Of a stretch of 64,000 nucleotides of DNA, positions 16,782 to 24,475 are shown one piece after another. Each line of letters starts with the position of its first letter. The stretch's first letter is position 1. The DNA is taken from NCBI RefSeq assembly GCF_001891125.1, contig NZ_CP015247.1:1196501-1260500 (forward strand), read 5' to 3'. A program made the translations under genes and the position numbers. The notes under the pieces were generated by a model. That model saw only the letters and a list, made by a program, of their open reading frames with translations, had not been told where the DNA came from and made no database searches. The DNA comes from Leuconostoc suionicum. GTDB taxonomy: Bacteria; Bacillota; Bacilli; Lactobacillales; Lactobacillaceae.

Positions 16782-17645
16782 ATGGTTAAAAAATGGCTTT
16801 TAAGTAATTTGATTGGCATTATCATTACTGTCAGTATATTAATTACAGTGGTAGGATTAATTATTTCACTCGTTTCAAAAGAAGAGATTATTACCCATCC
16901 CAACAATGTTCAGTTTCGAAATGGCCCTGGGCGACAATACAAATCATTAGCTTCACTAAAAAGTGGTACACGATTAATTGTAATAGACAAGAAACATGGC
17001 TGGTGGCAAGTTCGCCGTTCTGACAATGAAAAAGTCGGCTGGGTGGCCAGTTGGGTGGCAAATTCAACCATCTTAAAAACAGCAAAACCGATTAGTGAAG
17101 CCACTATTGTTTTAGACCCTGGTCACGGCGGTTCCGATACCGGTGCCCTATCATCAAACGGCAAGTACAAAGAAAAAACATACACTTTGCGCACTGCAAG
17201 GCATGTTAGGGCGGCCTTAAAATCGACTGGTGCTCGTGTCATCATGACAAGAGACAGTGATAAAATTGTGCCACTTTTGGAAATACCCATTCCTGGCGAA
17301 AAGAATAAAGCCGATGCACAGATATCCTTTCACTTTGATTCTTCAGCAGAAGGTACCAAAGCAACCGGTATTTCACAATATTATTATCACAAAAATTCTA
17401 AAACGCTAGCAGAAGTAGTTAGCTCCTCATTAAATAATATGCCGTTGAATAACCGTGGTGTTGATACAGCTGCTTATATAGCAATAAAAAATACTAGTCA
17501 ACCTGCAATTTTACTTGAGAATGGCTTCATCAATAACAATGCTGACTTGAAATATATTCGTAAAAGCAGTTATCAAAAGAAAATTGCCAAAAACTTAACT
17601 ACGGCCCTAACGACTTACTTTAAACAAAACACGGAGATGAAATAA
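16782..17645 (+). CDS. N-acetylmuramoyl-L-alanine amidase with SH3b domain
   Basis: The 287-residue protein has an N-terminal membrane segment (about 8-32), a bacterial SH3 wall-binding domain (VQFRNGPGRQYKSL to GWVASW, about 43-95), and an Amidase_3 domain to the end. Zinc ligands can be picked out: His in LDPGHGGSD, Glu in KEKTYTL, and His in ISFHFDSS; the catalytic Glu is in LLENGF. Amidase_3 enzymes cut the bond between MurNAc and the stem peptide, for daughter-cell separation or wall turnover. The ATG at 16782 has AAGGA 4 bases upstream, which is short; a GTG five codons earlier lacks any site. Its stop overlaps the next ATG by one base (TAATG). Confidence 0.92.
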   Translation: MVKKWLLSNLIGIIITVSILITVVGLIISLVSKEEIITHPNNVQFRNGPGRQYKSLASLKSGTRLIVIDKKHGWWQVRRSDNEKVGWVASWVANSTILKTAKPISEATIVLDPGHGGSDTGALSSNGKYKEKTYTLRTARHVRAALKSTGARVIMTRDSDKIVPLLEIPIPGEKNKADAQISFHFDSSAEGTKATGISQYYYHKNSKTLAEVVSSSLNNMPLNNRGVDTAAYIAIKNTSQPAILLENGFINNNADLKYIRKSSYQKKIAKNLTTALTTYFKQNTEMK

Positions 17646-17944
17646 TGTCACTATTTAAAAAAGCAAAATCACAAATTGAAGAACATGCAGCCAATCAAGC
17701 CACAGAAACAGTTGAAAATCGTTTAGATGGTATGATTGTCCAACCGTTTGCTTATAAAAAATTACTTATTATCTACCGTATCGAACAATATCCTAGTACT
17801 AGTAATCACATTGAAAACAAAATATTATCATTTGATCGCAAGGAACCATTGTCCGAAGATCGTTATAACGAAATTATTACTCGCTTGAAAAACGATGAAA
17901 GTGATCGTATCGCCATTGTTAATATCTTACCTCTAGTTGATTAA
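17645..17944 (+). CDS. Conserved-looking 99-residue cytoplasmic protein, unknown function
   Basis: I do not recognise this protein. It has no signal peptide or membrane segment. The first 30 residues are charged and likely helical (FKKAKSQIEEHAANQATET), and the rest alternates short strands and helices (YKKLLIIYRIEQYP, RIAIVNILPLVD). It is translationally coupled to the amidase gene through a one-base stop/start overlap and the pair ends at a shared terminator, so the two proteins are probably made together. A role in wall metabolism is only a guess from that. Confidence 0.75.
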   Translation: MSLFKKAKSQIEEHAANQATETVENRLDGMIVQPFAYKKLLIIYRIEQYPSTSNHIENKILSFDRKEPLSEDRYNEIITRLKNDESDRIAIVNILPLVD

Positions 17945-17952
17945 TGAAAATT

Positions 17953-17986
17953 AAAAACCTTACCTGCTAAGCGGTAAGGTTTTTTT
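17953..17986. terminator. Bidirectional terminator between the amidase operon and tex
   Basis: The stem AAAAACCTTACC/GGTAAGGTTTTT has an 8-base loop, with T-rich DNA on both outer sides. It ends the plus-strand amidase operon and the minus-strand tex gene. Confidence 0.9.
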
Positions 17987-18003
17987 ATTATAAGCAACGT
18001 CTG

Positions 18004-20196
18004 TTATTGCGGCGTCAACATGGTTAATCCAATGCGATTTCTTTTTTCATCAACATCAACAATCCAGACCTCAACAATATCACCAACGGATACAATTTCA
18101 GATGGATGTTTAATACGACGTGTACTCATTCTAGAAATATGCACAAGTCCATCGTGTTTGACACCCAGATCCACAAATGCACCAAAATCCACAACATTGC
18201 GAACGGTACCTTGTAGTTTCATACCTGCTTTCAAATCTTCAATGTGCATAACATCAGATTTTAGCAATGCCCCTACCATTTCTGAACGACCATCTCGTCC
18301 CGGTTTTTGTAAGCTCATTACCATATCATGCAACGTTTGTATACCAACATCTAATTGCTCCGCTGTGTGCTCATTATCTAATCGGTTCAATACCGCATTA
18401 GCTTCATCTGTCGCTAGGTTTACTGGGCTTATGTTTGCTAATGACAATAACTTTTTAGCAGCGGCATAACTTTCTGGATGAATATCCGTGTTATCTAATA
18501 TATTCTTACCATCCACAATACGTAAAAATCCAGCAGCCTGTTCATACGCTTTAGGTCCTAAACGTGGTACTTTCTTGATTTGTGTACGCGACGTAAATTC
18601 ACCAAAATCGTTTCGATAATTAACGATATTTTGAGCCAAATTTTTATTTAGACCTGCAATGTGAGCTAATAACGCTGGTGAAGCTGTATTTAAATTAACT
18701 CCAACTTGGTTAACTGCTGTTTCGACAACGTTGTCTACTTGTTCATCTAGTGTTTTTGCATTCAAATCATGCTGATATTGGCCAACACCAACGGACTTTG
18801 GATCAATTTTGATTAACTCAGCTAACGGATCCTGAATCCGGCGCCCAATAGAAATCGCACTACGCTCTTCCACGTGCAAATCGGGAAATTCTTCCCGCGC
18901 CTGTTCGGAAGCAGAATATACGGAGGCGCCCGCTTCGTTGACAATAGTATACTTTACACCAGTCGGTAGATTTTCCGCAACAAACTCTTCAGATTCACGA
19001 GACGCTGTGCCATTCCCAATTGCTACCAGCTCTACCTTGTAGTCTGATACCAACTGTTTGAAAATGCTAATTGCTTCGGCTCGTTTCTGCACATTAGCTG
19101 GTTTATGCGGATAGATAACCTGCTTAGCTAAAAATTTGCCATTGCTATCAATAATTGCTAATTTTGATCCTGTACGAAATCCTGGATCAAACCCCATCAC
19201 AATTTTATTCTTCAGAGGAGCTTGCATCAAAAGATGATAAAGATTGTCGCCAAATACCTTAATGGCTTGTTCTTGTGCTTGGATTGTCAATTCTTGTCTA
19301 ATTTCTCTTTCGACTGCTGGACGAATAAAACGTTTATAAGCATCTTCAATGGCATGGTGCAATATCTCATATCCCTGGCCTGTTGGATTTTGTCCATTCA
19401 ACTCTTTCGTTTGAATAAAGTGCATCATACGTGCCTCAGAAAAATCAATTTTTACAGATAATATGCCCTCCTTTTCACCTCTATTTACCGCTAAAATACG
19501 AAACTTATTGTTAAGAAGTGATTTAATTGTTTCAGTGAAATCGTAATATTGCTCGTAAACTTTTTGCTCATCTTTGTCAGCCATACCACGCTTTAAACTA
19601 GAAACCAACATCCCATCTACAGCCATTCTCAAGCGTAGCCACTGACGATAATTAGCCTTTTCGCCGATTTGTTCAGCCAAAATTTCATGCACTCCTGCAC
19701 GCACATCAACCATCGTTGGTAAATCTTCATTAACGTAATTTGGAAGAACCTCATCAATATTATTATTAATATGCGTCATTAACCAGTCGGCAAGTGGTTG
19801 CAGACCATTTTCCCGTGCAACCATCGCCTTGGTCCGCCGTTTTTGTTTATATGGTAAATATATATCTTCCAGTTCCTGAAGCGTCTGAGCGTTTTGAATA
19901 CTCTTTTGCAAAGCATCAGTTAATTTACGTTGTTCAAAAATGGCTTTTAAAACTGTATTTTTTCGTTCTACTAACTCTTTTGACCTTTTTGCAATAGATT
20001 GGATATCACGAATCTGTACTTCATCCAGTTCACCCGTCATTTCTTTTCGATATCTGGCGATGAAAGGGACAGTTGATCCTTCGTTAAGCAAGGTTAGTGT
20101 AGCATTAATTTGCTTTTTAGTTATATTCGTTACTTTAGCCGCAACACTTTGCGCAATAACGTCTTGCGTTGACTCATGTTGTATTAATTCTGTCAT
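18004..20196 (-). CDS. tex: Tex family RNA-binding transcription accessory protein
   Basis: The 730-residue protein matches the full Tex layout: an N-terminal Tex domain with FIARYRKEMTGELDEVQIRD, a YqgF/RNase H-like fold (VMGFDPGFRTGSKLAIID, about residue 325), a helix-hairpin-helix region (VNQVGVNLNTASPALLAHIAGL), and a C-terminal S1 domain (VDFGAFVDLGVKHDGLVHIS). Tex binds nucleic acid and affects transcription and translation fidelity; its exact role in lactic acid bacteria is unclear. The stop is just left of a bidirectional terminator. GGAGG stands 13 bases before the ATG, longer than ideal. Confidence 0.95.
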   Translation of the reverse strand: MTELIQHESTQDVIAQSVAAKVTNITKKQINATLTLLNEGSTVPFIARYRKEMTGELDEVQIRDIQSIAKRSKELVERKNTVLKAIFEQRKLTDALQKSIQNAQTLQELEDIYLPYKQKRRTKAMVARENGLQPLADWLMTHINNNIDEVLPNYVNEDLPTMVDVRAGVHEILAEQIGEKANYRQWLRLRMAVDGMLVSSLKRGMADKDEQKVYEQYYDFTETIKSLLNNKFRILAVNRGEKEGILSVKIDFSEARMMHFIQTKELNGQNPTGQGYEILHHAIEDAYKRFIRPAVEREIRQELTIQAQEQAIKVFGDNLYHLLMQAPLKNKIVMGFDPGFRTGSKLAIIDSNGKFLAKQVIYPHKPANVQKRAEAISIFKQLVSDYKVELVAIGNGTASRESEEFVAENLPTGVKYTIVNEAGASVYSASEQAREEFPDLHVEERSAISIGRRIQDPLAELIKIDPKSVGVGQYQHDLNAKTLDEQVDNVVETAVNQVGVNLNTASPALLAHIAGLNKNLAQNIVNYRNDFGEFTSRTQIKKVPRLGPKAYEQAAGFLRIVDGKNILDNTDIHPESYAAAKKLLSLANISPVNLATDEANAVLNRLDNEHTAEQLDVGIQTLHDMVMSLQKPGRDGRSEMVGALLKSDVMHIEDLKAGMKLQGTVRNVVDFGAFVDLGVKHDGLVHISRMSTRRIKHPSEIVSVGDIVEVWIVDVDEKRNRIGLTMLTPQ

Positions 20197-20275
20197 GTTT
20201 AGTGTGTTTCCTCCACAAAAACCATTATACTAGATTATTGATGGAATATATTTAGAATAATAAGCACGACTACAC

Positions 20276-20301
20276 AAAAAAAACACTACTAAAAAGTAGC
20301 G
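20276..20301 (-). terminator. Terminator of the usp gene
   Basis: On the minus strand the 7-bp stem CGCTACT/AGTAGTG (one G-U pair) is followed by eight T. It lies 18 bases after the usp stop codon. Confidence 0.8.
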
Positions 20302-20319
20302 TAGTCATCTTTATCAAAT

Positions 20320-20751
20320 TTATTGCACTAACAGTACACTGGTTTCAGCATGCTCTGAAACATATCGAGCCGTTGAACCCATGAACACACGCATAACAAT
20401 ATTAGTACCGGTTTTTCCCATTACGATTAAATCAGGACTGAGTTGTTCAGGGACCTGATCTGCCAAAACAAAACGAGCATCACCCTGTAAGACATGTGTA
20501 TCAACTGCAATTTCAGCATCTTTGACAACAGCCGCTGCCTCATCAAGTTTTGCTGATGCTGTATTAGTCATTCTCTGAACCAAAGAATCATAAAAAGATT
20601 GGTCAGAGTCGTAATAAGTGATGGTTGGATACTGAATTACATTAACAATATCTATTTTAGCATCAAATTTCTTTGCCAATTCGACGCTAAAATCGACAGC
20701 TCTTTGAGCGGCTTCGCTACCGTCTATCGCAACAACAATTCTACTAATCAT
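20320..20751 (-). CDS. Universal stress protein, UspA family
   Basis: The 143-residue protein begins with ISRIVVAIDGSEAAQRAVDF and ends with the ATP-binding signature GKTGTNIVMRVFMGSTARYV, in which G-x2-G-x9-GST is complete. It is therefore an ATP-binding type Usp that likely forms dimers in the cytoplasm and is made under stress. I start it at the ATG at 20751, with GAGG 8 bases upstream, not at a codon 10 residues earlier. It lies directly downstream of a Lacto-usp/6S-like RNA on the same strand, an arrangement that gave that RNA motif its name. Confidence 0.93.
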   Translation of the reverse strand: MISRIVVAIDGSEAAQRAVDFSVELAKKFDAKIDIVNVIQYPTITYYDSDQSFYDSLVQRMTNTASAKLDEAAAVVKDAEIAVDTHVLQGDARFVLADQVPEQLSPDLIVMGKTGTNIVMRVFMGSTARYVSEHAETSVLLVQ

Positions 20752-20830
20752 AAGTGCTTCCTCTCTGATATAATCATGCATGCTACGCTACTTAAATAAA
20801 TTATCTGTTAGCATACCATCGTTTTGAGTA

Positions 20831-21016
20831 ACAAAAAACAACTTGCTCCTTGACGAAAACTGCCCAAGGTTCTTACTTTGGGGAACATAATCATCATCTT
20901 GCTTAAACTAGTCATTTAACATCATGCACGTGGCAATACTTGTAAACTGATAGCATAAACTACGCACAAGTTGTTTTGGGGTCAGCTAACCGTCTCTAGA
21001 AACTCATCTAACCTAT
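20831..21016 (-). ncRNA. Lacto-usp RNA (probable 6S RNA)
   Basis: About 185 bases on the minus strand lie between a strong promoter and the usp gene. Near the ends the RNA carries ACAACTTG and CAAGTTGT, which pair over about 120 bases to form a long closing stem. Just inside is the small hairpin GCGTAGTTTATGC, then CCCCAAAG/CCTTGGG elements and CCTTG/CAAGG on the 3' side. The 3' end runs into six T. The Lacto-usp motif, described by comparative genomics (Weinberg and co-workers), occurs in lactic acid bacteria upstream of usp and was proposed to be 6S RNA, the regulator that mimics an open promoter and binds sigma-A polymerase. Size, position and shape all agree. The exact ends are estimated from the promoter and the T run. 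Confidence 0.75.
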
Positions 21017-21022
21017 AACTTC

Positions 21023-21051
21023 AGTATAACCCTTATTGATTTCTTTTGCAA
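21023..21051 (-). promoter_or_regulatory. Promoter of the Lacto-usp RNA
   Basis: On the minus strand TTGCAA (21046-21051) and TATACT (21023-21028) are separated by 17 bases. The start of transcription should fall near 21016. A cre-like box covers the -35 element. Confidence 0.75.
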
Positions 21052-21060
21052 ACGCTTACA
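21047..21060 (-). promoter_or_regulatory. cre-like box over the Lacto-usp promoter
   Basis: TGCAAACGCTTACA (TGTAAGCGTTTGCA on the minus strand) departs from the CcpA consensus at one position and overlaps five bases of the -35 box. Binding there would compete with RNA polymerase and repress. Confidence 0.68.
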
Positions 21061-21091
21061 GGTTGGCCAAAAAGTCTCTGCTTGATATGAA

Positions 21092-21568
21092 TCAATCCCT
21101 TTTCTCTTCGGTTTGATTCAATAATTTTTCTTGCAGATTAACTGATTTCTTGAGTAGCTCATTGGTTTCATGCTGTATCTTAATCAACTTTTTCGTTTCT
21201 TCAAGTTGTGCGTTATAACCCAAAGTCTCTGAGGCCTCTTTGATTAAAAATTTATTGACCAATTTAACAAAGAAAAAGACACATGCAGCAATAGTACATA
21301 ACGTTAGAAAGTTTTCAAAAACAGTGCGCAATGGGTCCAAAACTAAGTTACTTTTGGCCGAGTGGTTTTTTGAAAATAGCAGTAAAGACAAATAATAAAA
21401 CAAATTAGAAGCAAAACTAATCACACTCTTGATTAAATCAGTCAAACTGCCACCGACGATGACACCAATAGATAACTGAATAATGGCTGGAGAAGTTATA
21501 AACTTTCTAAATTCATTAACCTGTTCGGTAGCAATATTATCGGTTATTGGTAGTTTTATTTTTTGCAT
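21092..21568 (-). CDS. MscL-like mechanosensitive channel family protein
   Basis: The 158-residue protein resembles MscL in layout. The first helix has EFRKFITSPAIIQLSIGVIVGG (shortened here: key part IGVIVGGSLTDLIKSVIS), a periplasmic-side loop follows, and a second helix FLTLCTIAACVFFFVKLVNK is followed by a long charged helix. In MscL the GVIVG-type segment lines the pore and the protein opens under osmotic downshock. The loop is shorter and more hydrophobic and the C-terminal coiled coil (about 110-158) is longer than in typical MscL, so it may be a divergent relative rather than the main channel. It stands alone between the 6S-like RNA and the surface protein. Confidence 0.6.
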   Translation of the reverse strand: MQKIKLPITDNIATEQVNEFRKFITSPAIIQLSIGVIVGGSLTDLIKSVISFASNLFYYLSLLLFSKNHSAKSNLVLDPLRTVFENFLTLCTIAACVFFFVKLVNKFLIKEASETLGYNAQLEETKKLIKIQHETNELLKKSVNLQEKLLNQTEEKRD

Positions 21569-21674
21569 ATTTTCATCCTTTTAGTCTGCCATTAGTATAA
21601 TGACAAAATAATGTTTAATAATTACCTGTTTATTATTCCATGTTGCACTAAATTTTTCAACTAACCATTCTAAT

Positions 21675-21703
21675 CAAAAAACCGTTTATAATAAACGGTT
21701 TTC
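21675..21703 (-). terminator. Terminator of the surface protein gene
   Basis: On the minus strand the hairpin AAAACCGTTTA/TAAACGGTTTT with a short loop is followed by TT. It lies about 25 bases after the stop codon. Confidence 0.85.
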
Positions 21704-21725
21704 TAGCGATTCATGAAAATAATTA

Positions 21726-24080
21726 TTATTTAGTCCCTTTTGATGTTCTATACTTAGCTCTTAATCCAGCTAACAAACCAACCTGTACCAATATTGCAAT
21801 TAAACTAGACAGCACACTAGCGTTACTAGTCCCTGTTTTTGGTAAGGATGAGGATGATGAAGTAGCGACTTTTGTACTCTCGGCTTTGTCATCATTTTCG
21901 CTTGTTATTGATGTTTTATTAGTGGCAGTCGTCACTGATAAAACATTGTCTGCGGGATCATTACTTGTTTGAAGCGTTTGTTCAGCATCGTTGCTTTCTG
22001 AGTCAGCCGTAACTGTTACAGTGCTGTCAAGTGACTCAACCGTATTGGATGAGTTTGTGTCCGTTTCGCCAATAGAGTCTTCTGCAACTACTGTTGAAGC
22101 ATCTTCTGTTTTGGGCGCTGACGATGTGGCCGAATCATTATCTGCTGACGCACTGTTATTAGTTGATTCTTGGGCATTGTTTTCAGAAGTACTTGGGATA
22201 CTCTCTCCTGATGGTGCTGACGGTGCACTATCCGGCTTATTTGCAGGTGCTTCTCCACTAGGAAAACTACCATTACCTGGAAAAGTTCCTTGACCAAATT
22301 GGCCATCTGGTGGTGTCCCCATGTTATCCATACCATCTACAGCGGTCATACCTGAGCCACCACCTTGACCAGCAATGATATCCTTTGAGGTACCGTTAAC
22401 GCTTACTTGATACGTTTCACCAGATACAATGCCCTCCGTTGAGATATTTAGATACGTTGTCGCGTCAGGAATAGTTGTGGAGAAAATTTCCTGCCCATCT
22501 TTTGAAATAACAATTGTTGCCCCAGCTGTTACGGATCCAATAGCTACATAGCTTTGAGTTGATTCCGTATCTGGCGTCCCTTCAGTTCCGGTTCCGCCCC
22601 AAATAATTGTTCCACCTGTAAATGTAATTGTCCCATCTGCATCAATCGCACCATTATCAGGCGTTGAATTAATTAAATCTATGATTGTACCGCCACTAAT
22701 ATTGATGTCACCGTTGGAATCTAACCCATCACCATTTCCTCGGATGGTTAAGATGCCACCATTAATATTAATTGCTTGTGTGTCAGTAGATCCTGCATCG
22801 TATTTAGTTTGATCTAACTGAGCATTGATAATATCGTCACTTGAATTCAGGTTAATCGTTCCACCGTTAATTGTTACGATTTCCCCTTCCAAAGCTTCAT
22901 ACGACTTAGTAATATTTAACGTACCAGAATTAATAGTTAAGGTACCATCAGAGGATATACCATTCATAGTTGAACTAATATTTAAGGTACCATCACCATC
23001 AATTGTTAAGTCGCCATTAGCATATATGGCGCCATTCGGATTTGTTGTATCTAATGACTCTTCATCTTCAACGACTACAGAAGTTGTGATATTATTTGTA
23101 CCCACTACTTCAATCGACAAACTACCAAATTGCTTACCATTAAGCACAGCACCAATTTGGTTGGCTAAATCAACATTGTTAAATACTAACTTTACTGCCG
23201 CAGTTATTGGTGCGTTAACAATTATTTGTGCATCAGTCGCTGTACCCTCAATATTGTAAGTCCCAGCTTCGTTAATTGTAACTGTGTTTCCATCACTAGT
23301 TGCACCATCTCCTGTAATTGTTGCTGAAGATGAATTGAATGTTATATTACTCGTGTTTCCCGTAGATGCATTTAACGTATTACTTGTTATGTCAGTCACG
23401 CTACTTGTTGTCTCGCCTGTACTATCAGAATCTGATTTTGATGTATCTGTCGTACTGCTCGTTGTCTCGCTTGTGCTATCAGCTGCTGTTGATGTAGCTG
23501 CCGCACTGCTTGTTGTCTCGCCTGTACTATCAGCCGTTGTTGACTCCTCTGTCGCACTGCTTGTTGTATCACTTGTGCTATCTGCTGTTGATGATGTATC
23601 CGTCGTACTGCTTGTTGTGTCACTTGTACTATCAGCCGTCGTTGATGTTTCCGTCGCACCGCTTGTTGTCTCGCTTGTGCTATCTGCTGTTGATGTTGAT
23701 GATGCATCCGTCGTACTGCTTGTTGTATCACTTGTACTATCAGCCGTCGTTGATGCTTCCGTCGCACCGCTTGTTGTCTCGCTTGTGCTATCAGCCGTCG
23801 TTGATGCTTCCGTCGCACCGCTTGTTGTCTCGCTTGTGCTCTCTGTTGTTGATGATGCATCCGTCGTACTGCTTGTTGTGTCGCTTGCACTATCTGTTGT
23901 TGATGCTGTGTCCGTCGTATAGATAGAGTCTGTCGATGTGGTATCCGCACTAGCAGTGATTTGACCAAGACCACCAATAACTAAGGCAGATAAACCAGCA
24001 AATAGCCAAACCTTACCAGCCTTATACATTTTATAGCGTTTTGAAATAACAGCATGTGCAACCTGAGACTTTTTATTCAT
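21726..24080 (-). CDS. LPxTG cell-wall protein with Ser/Thr repeats and a carbohydrate-binding beta-helix
   Basis: The 784-residue protein has a KxYKxGKxW-type signal peptide (KMYKAGKVW, residues 17-25) and a hydrophobic core to about 45. A low-complexity Ser/Thr/Ala/Asp region with 14-20 residue repeats (core ETTSGATEASTTADSTS) spans about 50-245. A region of stacked short strands with Asn/Gly/Asp turns (NGDLTIDGDGTLNISS, INGGILTIRGNGDGLDSNGD) spans about 250-560 and matches the Cthe_2159-type carbohydrate-binding domain (formerly DUF4353), a parallel beta-helix. A Gly/Pro/Asn then Ser-rich stalk follows, and LPKTG lies near residue 746 with a hydrophobic segment and positive tail for sortase. 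It should be a surface adhesin or polysaccharide binder. The start at 24080 has GAGG 6 bases upstream. The partner sortase and SecA2 genes are not here. Confidence 0.9.
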   Translation of the reverse strand: MNKKSQVAHAVISKRYKMYKAGKVWLFAGLSALVIGGLGQITASADTTSTDSIYTTDTASTTDSASDTTSSTTDASSTTESTSETTSGATEASTTADSTSETTSGATEASTTADSTSDTTSSTTDASSTSTADSTSETTSGATETSTTADSTSDTTSSTTDTSSTADSTSDTTSSATEESTTADSTGETTSSAAATSTAADSTSETTSSTTDTSKSDSDSTGETTSSVTDITSNTLNASTGNTSNITFNSSSATITGDGATSDGNTVTINEAGTYNIEGTATDAQIIVNAPITAAVKLVFNNVDLANQIGAVLNGKQFGSLSIEVVGTNNITTSVVVEDEESLDTTNPNGAIYANGDLTIDGDGTLNISSTMNGISSDGTLTINSGTLNITKSYEALEGEIVTINGGTINLNSSDDIINAQLDQTKYDAGSTDTQAININGGILTIRGNGDGLDSNGDINISGGTIIDLINSTPDNGAIDADGTITFTGGTIIWGGTGTEGTPDTESTQSYVAIGSVTAGATIVISKDGQEIFSTTIPDATTYLNISTEGIVSGETYQVSVNGTSKDIIAGQGGGSGMTAVDGMDNMGTPPDGQFGQGTFPGNGSFPSGEAPANKPDSAPSAPSGESIPSTSENNAQESTNNSASADNDSATSSAPKTEDASTVVAEDSIGETDTNSSNTVESLDSTVTVTADSESNDAEQTLQTSNDPADNVLSVTTATNKTSITSENDDKAESTKVATSSSSSLPKTGTSNASVLSSLIAILVQVGLLAGLRAKYRTSKGTK
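23400..23910. repeat. In-gene tandem repeats of about 51 bp
   Basis: The Ser/Thr-rich region of the surface protein is built from imperfect direct repeats; two neighbouring copies of a 51-base unit (17 codons, ETTSGATEASTTADSTS) near 23740-23850 are nearly identical, and shorter variants flank them. Such repeats tend to expand or contract by slippage or recombination. Confidence 0.85.
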
Positions 24081-24248
24081 TTTTTTCCTCACTTATTCAG
24101 TAGTGTTTTACCAGCAGAGATCAAATTACTCATTGAAAGTCACATCATTGTGACAACCCTTAATTGGCATACGTTTATCATATAGACTGGAAATTAAAAG
24201 AGGATTAATTTAAAATTCTATCAATATTAAAATCACTTCCAACATTGT

Positions 24249-24277
24249 TTGACAAAATATTTTATCTATAGTATATT
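24249..24277 (+). promoter_or_regulatory. Promoter of the cysteine operon
   Basis: TTGACA (24249-24254, perfect) and TATATT (24272-24277) are separated by 17 bases. Transcription should begin near 24284, so the leader RNA before cysK is about 230 bases. Confidence 0.85.
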
Positions 24278-24305
24278 TAACTCAATTCATAACTAGGAGT
24301 TCATT

Positions 24306-24380
24306 ATGGTGTTACCTTTTGCTACATTTAATTCAACATGCTGCAGTACAACGCGTTTTCGATGTTGTACTGTTTATTGA
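24306..24380 (+). CDS. Cys-rich leader peptide of the cysteine operon
   Basis: A 24-codon frame with AGGAG six bases before its ATG encodes a peptide with two Cys-Cys pairs: MVLPFATFNSTCC, then STTRFRCCTVY and TGA. The Cys codons are TGC TGC at 24339-24344 and TGT TGT at 24363-24368. Cysteine is otherwise rare in this genome's proteins, so four in 24 codons right before a cysteine-synthesis operon is hard to explain by chance. The first pair abuts the 5' arm of a 9-bp hairpin and the second lies at the start of its 3' arm. It is very probably a sensor of charged tRNA-Cys through ribosome stalling. The peptide itself need not have a function. Confidence 0.78.
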   Translation: MVLPFATFNSTCCSTTRFRCCTVY

Positions 24381-24475
24381 GCATGAATTTTTTGGGTATA
24401 TCATAACTTAAAATTTTCTACTTACACAGTTAAACTATCAAAACGCGGGAATTCAATTGAATTTTCGCGTTTTTT
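24330..24475 (+). promoter_or_regulatory. Transcription attenuator before cysK
   Basis: Two terminator-like structures lie after the promoter. The first has the perfect stem CAGTACAAC/GTTGTACTG (24344-24352 and 24364-24372), can extend outward through TGCT/AGCA and AATTCA/TGAATT, and is followed by six T at 24388-24393. The second is a 15-bp stem with G-U pairs, AAAACGCGGGAATTC/GAATTTTCGCGTTTT (24440-24473), ending in a T run, 38 bases before the cysK start. The loop of the first hairpin contains CGCGTTTT (24352-24359), the exact complement of AAAACGCG (24440-24447), and after one bulged C the next bases GAT match ATC just upstream. That pairing would break the second terminator, so it can serve as an antiterminator. 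Confidence 0.72.

Noticed and set aside
20831-21016. A c-di-AMP (ydaO) riboswitch before usp
   Set aside because: The conserved ydaO blocks are absent, while the long closing stem and the usp context fit Lacto-usp.
23284-23922. A long hydrophobic-looking open frame on the plus strand opposite the surface protein repeats
   Set aside because: It is the mirror of the Ser/Thr repeat codons; it has no start signals, and the minus-strand frame has a signal peptide, repeats and an LPxTG anchor.
24330-24475. A T-box or S-box riboswitch before cysK
   Set aside because: There is no GGTGGNACC T-box sequence, no stem I motif and no SAM-riboswitch core; the Cys-codon frame explains the region better.
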